Assembly: GCA_029532415.1 (NCBI GenBank)
Contig: JAQOTA010000058.1
Location: 1,240,001 to 1,304,000, forward strand
From: Marasmius tenuissimus
Lineage: Eukaryota; Basidiomycota; Agaricomycetes; Agaricales; Marasmiaceae
DNA length: 64,000 bases
Reading direction: 5' to 3'
The translations under genes and the position numbers were made by a program. The notes beneath the pieces were generated by a model. It was not told the origin of the DNA. It searched no databases and was given only the letters and a program-made list of their open reading frames with translations. Positions 44,465-56,284 of this stretch are shown piece by piece (within the stretch, counting starts at the first letter, position 1; every line of letters begins with the position of its first letter).

Positions 44465-45726
44465 ATGTCACCAGCACCTCCTTTGCTCGACATCCACACG
44501 CCGTCGTCGTCATTCACGATTGTTCATAGTAGTACGTGAGATCCCTTCCATCAGTATCGTCCAAGTGGCCTGACGTCAATACCTCAGTAACCCAAGACTC
44601 CTTGGACACCCTCTACCACAAGCTACAAAAGAAAGTTCAGCCTACGTATCACCGGAATCATGTGGGCCCCGGATGGCTCAAGTACGAATTCAATGGGACA
44701 GTGTGGAACCTGGACGACGGTACAGAGCTATAATCATTTATCGTACCACTCGACCTCCCCCAACCTGATATACAAAACGCCTTAGAATCCGACTATACCA
44801 TCTTCGTCTGGCGCCAGAACCAACAGAACCCTCCAGAGAACGATCCTTTGGGAACGACGGCCTCAGTAGCTTCCAATGCTTCCGTCCATGAAACTAAGCC
44901 CCATACGACGCCTACGTTGCATCTACACGACCCAGCTCAGCCGTTACCAAAAGCCCCTGAGTACACGAATCCTTCGTATTATGCTTTCAACCAGCCTGTC
45001 CGACCTCCGCCTGGTCGGTCGTCGCCTTCTCAGCGTTCGGCGTCTACCCAACGAAAGTCAAAGAAGAGCAAGAGCAAGCGTGGGGACAGTATATATCCAG
45101 CAGACGAAGATCCCAGTATCCCAAAACACAAACGGGAGTTTGCAAAGTTCCACAGCGAGAACGGAGTGAGGACAGTCATGGGAAGTATAGGACCCGTGAA
45201 GAATGGTGAGTTTTTACGATTCCTGTCGATGATTGACTAGCTACTTGTTTACTTATCAACCGTGGGTGGTCCTGCGATTCCAGTTCGCATGTTGCTCAAG
45301 TCAGGTTACCGACACGTTTATATCTCGCGCAAGTTTGCGTTGGAACACGGGTTCATTCCTGCGGACGCTGCTCCGGGTCATTATGGCTACGGAGGTCTGG
45401 TGAATCTCGGTACTTGGCCTGTAACGCTCACACCGTCAATAACGCAACCGGAAGACCCTACTGGAGGACCCAATGCCAGCAACAACCTGGTGATACCTCG
45501 CCAGAAAGCAAAGAGCGCGAAACCGAAACCAACCCTTATTACTGTATATCTCTCAGAGGAACCTCACTTTGACGTCGTCCTAGGGAGGTCTTTCTTCGAG
45601 AAACGTCAGATTCGGACGACAGCTATCGACATGACCGACGTCGTATGTCTGGACACAGGCGAGAAGATTGAGTGTGAGCTGGTTATATTGAAGGATGGCA
45701 AAGGTGAAATTGTTACGGTGACGTAG
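44465..45726 (+). CDS. Retropepsin-like protein with lost catalytic aspartate, PB1-like head
   Basis: Exons 44465-44531, 44588-44719, 44786-45205 and 45284-45726 encode 353 residues. The N-terminus (residues 10-75) reads SFTIVHS, SLDTLYHKLQKKV, GPGWLKYEFNGTVWNLD and SDYTIFVWRQ, a ubiquitin-like or PB1-like fold pattern (inference). A disordered basic linker follows. The C-terminal 150 residues resemble a retropepsin: VRMLLKSGYRHVYISRKFA sits where active enzymes have the D-[ST]-G motif, and FDVVLGRSFFEKRQIRTTAID matches the second hallmark block. The catalytic Asp is replaced by Lys, so protease activity is unlikely. It is not flanked by any transposon gene and has normal introns, which suggests a domesticated or ancient cellular gene. 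Function unknown. Confidence 0.68.
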
Positions 45727-45966
45727 CAATAGTGTACTCGAGAGGGAGTAGGTAGAGTAGCGGCGTGGGTGTATTATTATTATTGTAGTCGGACTAATTA
45801 TGCGTATGCTGATTGTCTGTATGACGACCACATCCCAAATAGTCGATCTTGCGTGGCAGTTGTGCATGAATGGATGGGTCCATCTTCCCGTTCCTTCTAT
45901 CTCTAGAGATAAGAAAGACTGCACCAGTAGACGGATCAACCAATCCCCACATTGGTTGATAACTTA

Positions 45967-46914
45967 TCACCGCATCCTCAAACGCTCAGAGCGGGTAGCC
46001 TGTAAAAATGAAGAAATGAGAACGACACGTCTTGATTGAATGACTTCATATGGACCCACCCTTCTCCGCTTCTTGAGTCTGCGAGGGAGGGAATCACAGA
46101 TATGAGTATCGATTGAATTGTGATTATCGGAGCATACTCACTTGTGCTTCTTCATCTTCTTTCGTCGCTTCCTCTTCACGCTGTCCATTACAACATCCCG
46201 GTACTCTTTCTGCAATCTCTCCTGGAGTTCCGCTTGCTCCGCCTGTGTGTGGGTGACTAAGCCTAGTTTCTGTAACGTAGCCTCCCATGCAACTGTAGAT
46301 CCCAGCCGACTCATAGTCATCGCACGAGTGAGATTTCGCGCAGTTTCAGCGTCGGCTTCGTATGAGACTTCAGGTGGGATGTCTTCCAGTATTCTCTGAT
46401 AAGGAGAAGACGTAGCATTCGGAGTGCCCGTTGATGGAGGAAGTGATTGCGAAAAAATGCTGGTACCGTTGGCGGGCGCGCTCGCCAGAATTGACGAAGG
46501 ATTCGGAAGCAGGAGAAGGGGGCGGTGAAGAGAGAAAAATTCGTGCAACTTGAAATCCTTGTCGCCAATGACGGGGTGGGCTGATATCGGTATGCTACTG
46601 CGCGTCAACGGAGGACTGCGGGAGAAAGTCGGCGACACTGTTGAGTCTGCTTTACGAAGGTCATGCTCGACTTGTTGATGGCTGTTGGACGGGTTTTCGC
46701 TGGGTGAAGAAGTGTCTGAGGTGGAGATGCTGTCAACAGCATCAGATGAGGCAGCTTGTTTGCTGTTACTCTTCTTCGTCGCGGGAGGAACAACCTTCGG
46801 AGGTTTGGAGGGATTGAAGTAACGTCCACCACCGGGTTTGGAAGAGAAAAATGAGGAGTAGGCTCGACTGCGCGGGGCAGGAAAAGTATGCAAAAGTCTG
46901 GTCAGAGAGCTCAT
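45967..46914 (-). CDS. Mitochondrial ribosomal protein mS38 (Cox24-type)
   Basis: Small mitoribosomal subunit protein of the Cox24/AURKAIP1 family. Three exons: 46914-46142, 46078-46060, 45999-45967, giving 274 residues. The N-terminal 25 residues form a likely mitochondrial presequence (SSLTRLLHTFPAPRSRAYSS). A long Ser/Pro-rich spacer follows. The conserved end, VKRKRRKKMKKHK, continues across two introns as LKKRRR and ATRSERLRMR, reproducing the family's Lys/Arg C-terminus. Without the 19-nt middle exon the protein would stop at KKHK, so the small exons matter. Diverges from a Sam37-like gene. Confidence 0.85.
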
Positions 46915-47452
46915 GGCTGGAGAGCCACTGAGCAAAGCGTAAGGAGACCCACAAGTCAACGTGACGAAATTGGACGAGACTCTGTTTGCCTATATCCCTG
47001 AAAGACAATGCAACACAACAGATACAAATAGCGCCCGATATATAAAGAAAATTTTCTCGGGCGCTCCTTTTCTCTTCAACGCAACCTCTTAGACAGTGCC
47101 CACCCTACGTCTATTCTCCACGTATGGATGAGGCGATTTGGTTATGCGGAGAAGGAGGTTGATTGGTTAATAGAACTCACCCGCTAGCTTTTACTACAGT
47201 GAAGTGAGTGTCAGACCCTTCATACAGTATTTGTTACTTCAGTAATAGATTCCAATACATCCATTCCTCTTCTGATTGTTCAAATCCGACGGCACAGAGT
47301 CACTTGCCTGTACTTGAGTACATGCTCTTTGGAAGAGCCTAGAAAAACCACGTTTACTGCACGTTGACAATCTGACTTGACAACTTTGACATCACACAGC
47401 ACGCGTTCCCAACGTTCTTCCTTGATCAACTACCACCATAACATCGCTCGAA
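46915..47452. promoter_or_regulatory. Divergent promoter region (mS38 / metaxin-like gene)
   Basis: 538 bp between two mitochondrial-protein genes. A TATATAAAG lies at about 47038-47046 and could serve either direction; the arrangement permits shared control (inference). Confidence 0.4.
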
Positions 47453-48617
47453 ATGGACCGCAGCCAACCCAAACTACATATCTGGCCCGGAATGTGGAAT
47501 CTTCCTTCATGGGACCCTTCATGTCTCGCAGCAGTCATATTCCTTCAGCTCGTCATACCAGGTTCATTCTCTGTCGTGGAAGACCTGAATCCCGATGCGT
47601 CAATCACGGGTAGGTGAGTATCTTCATCTTGGGCTTGTATTTCCAACTCAACGATAGTCAATCGCAGGACAGCTTCCGTATCTTAGCCACGGCGATCAAG
47701 TGTTTGCACCATTATCCTCTATCTTCCAGCACGTCCTTTCCCTTCCAGGTGTAAAGAGCTCATTCCGCTCCATCCCCTCCCAAACGGCATGGATAACTTG
47801 CGCCGAATCGGCTCTTGGAGACCTAGTGGTGCGCTCGGACGTTGACTTCCTGTTCCAAACCCGTCTCGTCTGATTACTTTGACTTTAGGCCAACATGTTC
47901 TTCGCGCTAGAAGCCAACTGGATGGGCCTCACTCACCCCACACTGGCCGATGCCTTCCCCTTCCCGCAAAGATACTACTCTCCCCATAGAATACGTGCAA
48001 CCTATCGAACGCGACTGGAATCGGCAGACCTTTGGACCCTCCCGGGTATAGAGCGGGAGGAACCTCATAAACCCAACTTCCGCGATCCTAAACCCCAGAA
48101 GACCGAAGAGATCAAGCCACGTCATATATTTGTTAGGGTCTTCGAGCGAGAGAAGGTAGTGTTCCATCCCATTTCTTGAGGTCGACTACAAGCACTGATA
48201 CCTTGGCGTAGGTCGCGGAAAAAGCGCGTTCGGTCTTTGAACTATTCAGTCGACTCCTCGGAGACAAATCGTACTTTGGAGGTGACCAGTAAGTCGACTG
48301 TCTCTTCGAAGTAAATGGACTACTTGGACCTTACACAACCCTTGCATAGACCTTCCCTGCTCGACATTGTCGTGGCTTCACATATCATCCTACTGCTCGT
48401 GCCTCCGTTTCCTGACACCCTCCTCCAAGAGGTGCTGAATAACTCCTTTCCCAACCTCGTTCTCCACGCAAATCGAATGCGGCAGCTCACTGACGATGCG
48501 CCAGACCCCATAAAAACGACATCTGCCTCGGAGGACGTCTGGCTTGACCGTTTGAGGTTTGGATTCTTTGGAATCGCATTCGGAGGCTTAGCTGCATACA
48601 CCATTTACAACACATGA
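47453..48617 (+). CDS. SAM37: Metaxin-family protein with C-terminal anchor (Sam37-like)
   Basis: Five exons: 47453-47609, 47668-47828, 47889-48155, 48212-48288, 48350-48617, giving 309 residues. The N-terminus KLHIWPGMWNLPSWDPSCLA is the metaxin thioredoxin-like start; QLPYLSHGD marks the inter-strand turn. The C-terminal GST-like part contains YFGGDQPSLLDIVVASHI. The protein ends in a hydrophobic segment, FGFFGIAFGGLAAYTIYNT, a tail anchor expected for Sam37/metaxin-1 facing the cytosol. Role: outer-membrane beta-barrel assembly. The partner Sam35-like gene lies at 38723. Confidence 0.82.
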
Positions 48618-48698
48618 TGTACAAAAGAGGGTATATACCCCACCGTCTCATAGCTATTCTGGTTTAGATTGCGTCCAATGTAAGTAGGTATTTATAAA

Positions 48699-51089
48699 TT
48701 ACAATAGGCATACAAGGCCGGCTTGGAACACTAGCGGGGTATAGACTACGCAAAGGAAGGGTAGAAGCCAGACGCCGAGAATCTCCCAATCCCAAAGCAG
48801 CCGCTGTGCGAACTCGACGTTGATTAGCCAACCCATGCTCAGTCCGAAATAGAAGGTGTATTTGATTAATCTGGACAGCGGATTGGCGGAAGATGTGGAC
48901 AAGGAGAGCGGGATGCCCAATAACGCTGCAAGTGTCGCGGAGAGAGAAAAGTTGAGCACGGCGATAGTAGAGATGACGGTAGACGTAAAGCAAAGGTTCA
49001 GAGCCTTAAGCACTACGGATAGAGGTGCAAAATTTTCCTTCGTTTTCTGTGCTGGAATGAGTGCGAACGGCAAAGCGAAGATGGTTGAGCAGAATGCGAT
49101 TATTGTGGGCTTGTCGCGAAGGCATTCAGCATGGAGAATATCCGAGGGAGGATAACCACTCACCGAACTATCGGCTAAGCCTCCTTTCGTGATTGCGAGG
49201 TAGGCTAATCCCCCGAGGATATGTGTAGGAAGCATGATGTTGAGAATGACGGTCAGGACAGGTCTCGTCCGGCTGTTTTTGGCAGCCTCGACCCAGTTCC
49301 TCAAGCCCGTGAACATCATGGCAACGCTGATGAGGATACCACTGGGTAGGTAACTGCCAATTTTGAGGAACTTGTCGGGCCTGGTCATGACATAGAGAAA
49401 GAATGAGGCATGCAGCCGCTCGAGAAGATTGTTCGTGGTTCGCAGGGTCGACTCGACGATGCTTGGAGCGGTGGTTCAATGGCACTGAGTAGAAGAAATC
49501 GACACCATTACTCACCGACCAATCGCATGGAAACCGTGAGGTCCCATCGCGGGCAGAGCGTACATGGTGAAGGCATCTATGCGGAATCTGAAAAAAAAAA
49601 CAAAACAGCATTAACGCTTGTTGACAGAGTTGGCCGACACGCACTGATGGAATAACCCATGAACCCCACTACCACGACCACTAGCTTGGTATTGGACGTG
49701 CCTAAACACGTTTCGTGCTTGATATGCGTATGCTTGGACGTCAGAATTATCGCGAAGAGCACCAGGCACCCATTGTGGGACAATCTCCTTCCGCACTTCA
49801 TGGTTATCTTTTGGATCGAGGTGGTCGTAGAGGATGACAGGAACGCCCATTCTATAGTTGGCGATGCGTTGGAAAGAGTTCAGGAGATCCTGATTTGGAA
49901 GGCGACCGTTCAAACCCTCTGTAAAACCGCAGGTCGGGTGAGTTTAGAGGAATTTGTAAAGCTTGCGATACATTACTGACCGTGGAATATGCCGAGATGA
50001 GAGAAAGAGTGGCCGGGATAATCAATGTTGAGAGCGGTCCAAATCACTCCGGAAGACAGTGTTAACGGCTCTGCAATCAAATCTGCAAGACGTTAGTTCA
50101 AGTCGTTCCTCCACTGAACGACTGCGTACTGGATTGTGTGGACCCATGATACATGTTCAGCCACGCCTGCATTCCATCGAGATACCCATCACTGAGAACG
50201 AACACCAAATCCTTGGCCCACAGGGAGTATTCTGAGAGGGATGAGTCTGTTAATCGCCAAGGCAAGCGAACGAGAACCCACGCTTCAGGAACTTCGCTAA
50301 AGCCATGACGGTCGCGACTCCTCTGAGATTGGTTTGACCCGACCCTTCTCCAGCTCGACTTATCCAAGAGGCACTGATCACCATAGCCTCCACCCCCGAT
50401 GCGCGAGGAGACGATAGTATAGCGTAGACATTTGTTCCGTTAACATCCTATAAAAGTTACGATGAGTTGTCCTTTCTCGTAGCAAAGCTCGCCAATGGCA
50501 AGTACCCCAGACTGAGAAGTAAACCGGTAATTTTGTGATGCTGCTGGTAGGCCCATTTTCCGGAATTCGTCGAGGAAGAATGTGATTCGTCTAAGGCTGT
50601 GTGAATATCTGGGGGAGTCGTACCAATGATGGTTGAACCTCACTGCTCACTCGTAGCATTCGAATCGCGCATTTGTTCCATTTTCTCGAGATATCGATCT
50701 GCATTGTGGACATCGTCCCAGTTCCAGTACGTGTTGACCTAAAGAACGAAAGTTGGTAATTGGAATCGCTGTAGAAGCTTGGACACGTACTTGACCAGGC
50801 TGCAAAGCATTCTCGTCGATGTAGACCCCACGACCAAGTTCAGCAGAAGGTATAGCAAGCAACCAGATGTATCCGGCCAGAAACAGGGCAGTACTGAACA
50901 ATCAAAGTGAGCTTTCGGAGGGGCTGTGAAATTGTAGGTTACGAACGTCAAAAGAGTGACCCTCTTCCCAATTGCCGACATTATGGCCTTTCTCCTGCGT
51001 ACTCGAGTGAGAGAGACATTATCAACGGGACGGAATATCCGCAACGGAAGCTGCAAAATCCGCGCCGGAATTTGCGCGAGACGGTTCAT
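48699..51089 (-). CDS. GAA1: GPI transamidase subunit Gaa1
   Basis: Subunit of the ER GPI transamidase that joins preformed GPI anchors to proteins. Eleven exons: 51089-50947, 50893-50791, 50738-50644, 50590-50506, 50447-50282, 50231-50130, 50082-49981, 49918-49645, 49587-49516, 49461-49164, 49109-48699, giving 616 residues, the family length. Hallmarks: an N-terminal basic segment (RVRRRKAIM) and membrane span, YIDENALQPGQVNTYWNW, GTNVYAILSSPRASGVEAMV, VFVLSDGYLDGMQAW, LPNQDLLNSFQRIA and several C-terminal membrane segments. The start at 51089 has a good context (CCACCATGA); an internal ATG at 50981 would drop the basic head. The first donor is GTTCGT, chosen because it alone keeps the frame into the first span. 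Confidence 0.9.
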
Positions 51090-51200
51090 GGTGGCAGGAG
51101 ATTGAGGAGCGCGTGTCACTTGACCGTGACCAATCCTCCTCTCCTTTGTACGGTCACTCACCCACCCACTTGGGATCAACACAACCCATCGATACCTTCT
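51090..51200. promoter_or_regulatory. Very short shared promoter (GAA1 / USP48-type gene)
   Basis: 111 bp between two divergent ATGs. Both transcripts must initiate within or very near this stretch, with short leaders; no TATA box seen. Confidence 0.45.
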
Positions 51201-54200
51201 ATGGCACCGAAACGAAAGCGCCGCGCTTCTCCATTATCGAAGGGCCTACCGGCAGGAGAAATCTTGAGACGAGAGCGTTTGGCCGGGAATGCCACTTCGC
51301 CCTGGAGTTGGGTTGGGACAGAAGTGAACGATGCATCTCGAATAACACACGAACACATGTTAACTGTGTATGGCCTCTCCTCAAGAACACCTCGATGTCC
51401 CAACCAGTATGCTCCCGGAAAGATAGCCACTCCAGTGTGCGAAGACCACCCTCTTGCGGAAGGCGGGCTGGAAGAGGACATCATTATAGTATCTGACGAC
51501 GACGATAAATCATGTAACAAGAAGGACTGCAGGAGCAACCCTTTTTGTCTCAACTATTTGGGTCAGGACAAATGGGACGATGAAGGTACGCGCTTCGAGA
51601 GACTTGCTGTGGCAGGTCATGGTGAACGTTGGTTTTAACCAGGCAAAGCACGAATTATGTGGGACAAAACGGCTGATTTAGGTCCCAACCCGACCAAGCT
51701 TTCAAGGAATCCTGGGACGCCTGTGGGTCTCAAGGTGAAAACGGCTTTGTTTTGTTACATGATCAAAGCTTACAACCTGGTAATCAGAATTTGGGCGCTA
51801 CTTGCTATGCGAACGCATCTCTTCAGGTCAGTCAAGGATCCTCTAGTCCTGTCTTCCTATATCACGTTATCTCGCTCTAGGTGTGGTTTAGGGACCTGAA
51901 TTTCCGCAATGGGGTGTACAGCTGTCAACCTACCAATGAGCTAGAGGACAAGTTCATGGCAAGATCAATTTCAATCTGCATTCGACAACGGATTTTATTG
52001 AGTGGAAAACATAGGAGTCTCCAATCTTCCAACTGCAAGTCACATTTACGGCCCTACAAGAGAGCATTCAGAAGGCGTTCAACCCTACCAAACTGGTCGA
52101 AAGTCTACAACTGCGCACTGGCGAACAGCAAGATGCTCAAGAGTACGTTGAAATACAATACCTACACGAGCTGTCGTTTCACGTGTACCCAAAAGATTCT
52201 CCAAGCTTTTTATGTCCCATCTCGATACTGAGTTCAAGAAGCAATCAGATCCGAGAGTTCAGTCATTGGTGAACGACCTAGTGAGAACAATACGATCGCG
52301 CACAATCTCCCTGTGTGCTAAAGTTCTGATTGTGTACAGTTTGAGGGCGAGCAAGTTTATGGCACCGCGTGCTCGAATTGTCAGAATAGATCTGAACGGA
52401 CGTCGAGTTTTTTGGAGCTGGAAATCAACTTTCAGGTGAATACGGGCCCTGCGAGCTGAACCGTGCATAACACTCTTCCATTTTTCAGAACAAGTCAAAA
52501 CTCTCGGACTGCGTCCAGTCGTTACTCCAGCCAGAAGAGCTTACCGGCGACAACCAGTAAGTCGGCAGATCACTCATCTCCGGGGAAGAAACCAACCACT
52601 CTGTTCCAGATATCTATGCTCTACTTGCGATAGCCTGCAAGATGCTACTCGATACACGGAACTTCGAAGGTTACCTCCAGTCCTCCACTTCTCACTGCTT
52701 CGATTTGTCTTCAATTTGGCGACGCTCGAACGCAAGAAATCGAAGAATATAATCTCGTTCCCAAGGGAGATAGACATGGGTCCTTTTGTTAGAGACTCAA
52801 CCGAAGGTTCTTCCTCTACAAGCAACGTATACGAACTTCGGGGCATCCTGCTACATAAAGGGCCCAGTGCCTATCATGGTCATTACGAAGCCCAAGTTTA
52901 TGACTCAGAGTAAGTCTGCCGTGTGACAGACCGCGAGTGGTTGCTGACCGAAATCCAGAGCGCAATCCTGGTTCCAGTTCAATGACGAAGTGGTCACTCG
53001 CATAGAAAGACTGGGTGATCACAAGAATCCCAATGTCCCTGAAACGGCGAGTAGGGATGGAAGTCAAGAAGAACCTATTCTGAATTCATGTATAGAAGCA
53101 ACCTCCCGCGAAGCGAAACAATCAAAGCAACAACTCTCGCAAGAGGCAGAGGGTCGAGGACAGCGACGAGGAAGTTACAGAGTGAGAAAGCGTCTCGTCC
53201 CTGTTGAGGCATGCTGTATTAACACCAAAAGCGACAGGGTTCCACCCAGCGACATTTCTCCTTCCGCGAGGTACGGTGCACAGGATGTCAGGAAAAAAAC
53301 ATGATTGACCCCTATCTCAAAAAGCTTTATCTCCTCTAAGGACGCGTACATGCTCATCTACGTTAAGAAAAGTCCAGATTTGAAGGAAAGCACGAAGCCG
53401 TCCCCTTCTTTCCACGCTCTACAAGTTGTCAATGAAATGAACCAAGCCCATTCCACCGAGTGCGAAGAGTACAAACAGAAGTGAGTGCTTCTTATCATTG
53501 GATATGGCGAGGGAGCATCAAACCTGTTGATAGGGAGGAAACATCTTCGAAGGCTCTAGAAGTTCTGCGTTCTCAAGTGATGGATGTCTATCGGACATGG
53601 GAATTGACATCCGAAGACGAGGTTCGTCAATATCCATTAGGTGGTCGGACGTTTTCTCTAATGAGACTGGAAAGGATCTGTTGATTGTAAATCGCAGATG
53701 TTTGGAGGCATGGCTTTCCAACGAAAGCGGGAGCACGCCCAATACCTTGCAGCAAGAAGTTCTCTGTGAACATGGACAGCTCGATTGGAGCAAGGCAAAG
53801 GAACTGAAATGCATCAAGCGTAGCACCTATGAACAGCTCAAAGACCGCGTGGGCTTGAGTCCAATCCACTCACTCCGGGATCTCTGCGAGTCCTGCATAA
53901 AGGCAGAATTCAACGGTACGAATTTCTCCACGGTCGCTCACAATTTGTTGACGCCTTTTTTTCCTATTAAGAGCGACTCTACCAGCTTGAGCATCCTCGA
54001 TCAGTGGCCCAATTCCAAGAGCTTGATAGCGGTGGGCCTGAAGGCGTCGGGTACTGGATGTCCAAGGCGTGGATAAGAGGTATGATCTACTCAGATTGCT
54101 CGTCGGGCTTGGCCAATGACCTTCTCTCAGACTGGTTATTACAAAAGCCAAAGATGCACGTACCTTATCAGGTTGACCCACCTCCAGACGCACCCGACTA

Positions 54201-55703
54201 TGACCAAGTTCGTTGTGAACATGATCGTCTATCGCTTAATGCAACCGGGAGACGGCGTATCTCTGTAGAGGTGGGTCCCAAAACCTCCAACCACTCCCTC
54301 GTCTCATGATTTCTATGGAACAGGCATGCGAACTTCTAACGGGACTGTTTCCGCAATGGAAGCCTGTGCCTACCGACGAGGGTAATTGCGGTTCCCGCGC
54401 CCGTGCCGATTCGAGAGCTGACTTTTGATTCCAAGAGTCATGCTCTGTATGCGAAGCGCTCCTTTATGAGCGCAAGACGAACGGTTTGGAACATCGCAGG
54501 CGTGCTGAAGAAGAGAAAGTGCGTATTATATGTCTACAGCTGTACCTTTGCTGATTCCCGCGTAGCTGAAGCTCAAACGCATGTATGATCACGCATGCAA
54601 TGCTGGTCTTGCAGGGACTTACAACTTTCTTGAACACGCCAACCTTGCAATCATCCCATCATCCTTTCTTCGACGTTGGAGGTTATGGGCAACGAAGCCC
54701 ACGGAGAACGATCGTCCCGAAACCCTGGATAACTCTGTGTTTCTCTGCGAGCACAATATGTTGTTATTCGAGCCGAGAGGCTACCACCTCGACGACAACG
54801 TTGCTGCGATTCTGCGAGAGGAATGGGAAACTCTGGTCCAACTGTACGTCTGACTCGTCGTTCTATTTTACCTTTCTCACTATCGTTCAGATACAACGCA
54901 GGACCGTTGATTTCTCTTCAACGTAACGAAGGGTGCACCGAATGTCCTGTTCCCGTATGCGAACCCTGCCGACAGCGTTTGTACGTACCATTTCTTTCTT
55001 TTTTGGTCGTCGCTCATCCCGCCTGCTGCACATGTGCACAGGAAAACGGACTGGGAAAATACCGATCTCATCATCCGAATCGGAAAGAAAGAAGACGCGG
55101 AAGGCCAATCGAAACCCAAGAAACAACGCGTTACCTATTCGCGACAATCCAGACGATTGCGGCAGCTTCGAAGAGATGGGGATACCAGGAGAGTGAATGT
55201 GACGAAAGCGACGACAGTGAGAGACATCAAAATTTCGGTAAGAAACCATCTCATCGCAAATTACTCGGGAGATCAGTTACCCAACACATTCATAGCTTCA
55301 AAAAACGTTGAACATACCGACGATTTGTCAGAGGCTCTTTTATAAGTCTCAAGAGTTAGACGATGGGAGCGTTACTGTCGAGTCACTCGGTCTACTCGCC
55401 AATGATATTCTCGAGTTTCAGGAACAGGGAGAGGTTCACGAAATCACCGATTCGGATAACGAGGATGGTACTGGATCGAAGCGAGACGAAGGCAGAGGTT
55501 TTGGTGGGACAGTGCTCTCGGGAGGGTCGGCGTCTGGCTCATTCCGACCAGTAAACGGAGGCCCTCTTGTCGAGCAGGCTGCAGCGAGGGAGTCCAGCCT
55601 CGGGAATGAACCAACGCGTTCAGAGAAGTCGTGTTCAGCATGCACATTCATCAATCCTCCCGATGCCACGTTCTGTGATATTTGTAGCACTAGTTTAGCT
55701 TGA
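51201..55703 (+). CDS. Ubiquitin carboxyl-terminal hydrolase, USP48 type
   Basis: Cysteine deubiquitinase (peptidase C19) reconstructed from 21 exons: 51201-51585, 51643-51734, 51788-51826, 51881-51958, 52015-52142, 52196-52280, 52340-52435, 52489-52556, 52610-52909, 52959-53270, 53325-53480, 53534-53621, 53675-53915, 53972-54079, 54131-54270, 54324-54381, 54436-54518, 54566-54843, 54891-54980, 55042-55237, 55296-55703, giving 1142 residues. Catalytic Cys165 lies in LGATCYANASLQ and the His box is GHYEAQVY (about 414-421). DUSP-like blocks follow (VLCEHGQLDWSKAKELK, KPKMHVPY). The C-terminus has a ubiquitin-like region (TICQRLFYKSQELDD) and a RanBP2 zinc finger (CSACTFINPPDATFCDIC). Mammalian USP48 trims histone H2A ubiquitin; the substrate here is inferred only. 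Exon 4 ends at a GC donor (GCAAGA). Confidence 0.88.
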
Positions 55704-56284
55704 AGCAGTGAACAAGATAATTGCAAGCGGTTGCTGGACCATCATTCTCACATTCAGTTAGACTTTGATTTGGGCTGTGGTAGCATTCTGTTGTAGCAGT
55801 ACATTTGTCTGGACAGTATCAATATGGGATACAACTGTACGTAGAAGAAAAAACGAGGGACGTTGTCAATATACAGGTATAAGAAAGTAAGAAGGGCCAA
55901 GAAAAATGATTCCGCTAAACTACCCACATTTGCTTCTGTGAAAAAAGATGGAATGAAGAGACAAAGCAGGGCGATAACATGTCGAGAATGGAAAAGAACA
56001 GCTTGCCTCCGAGAAAAGTGAAAAAATGGATAGTGATCGACTCTATGAAAGTCAGGCATGTATGCGGGATATGAGTATCGTATTCGAGAGTTCAAGAGGT
56101 TTCATACTAAAAATTCGATTCTTGCTGTATGCGGCTGTTTTCAAAACAAAGTCCCAATACTAAACCCACATTGACCCGATGAGGACGCAAAACAAGGAAC
56201 GTAAGACCCAAAAATGAGAACCAAAAAAAGAACCGTCGGAAATGAAGTGGAAGAGAACCCAAGAAATGAGAAAGAGAACGTTTT
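55704..56284. other. Convergent 3' spacer
   Basis: 581 bp, AT-rich with A-runs, between the deubiquitinase and the large Ser/Pro-rich gene. No gene seen. Confidence 0.6.

Larger units (their letters stand above)
42553..44736 (+). repeat. ADH duplication unit 2
   Basis: Second copy of the unit at 39955, extending through the intact start of the retropepsin-like gene. It therefore appears to be the more complete version. Confidence 0.78.
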
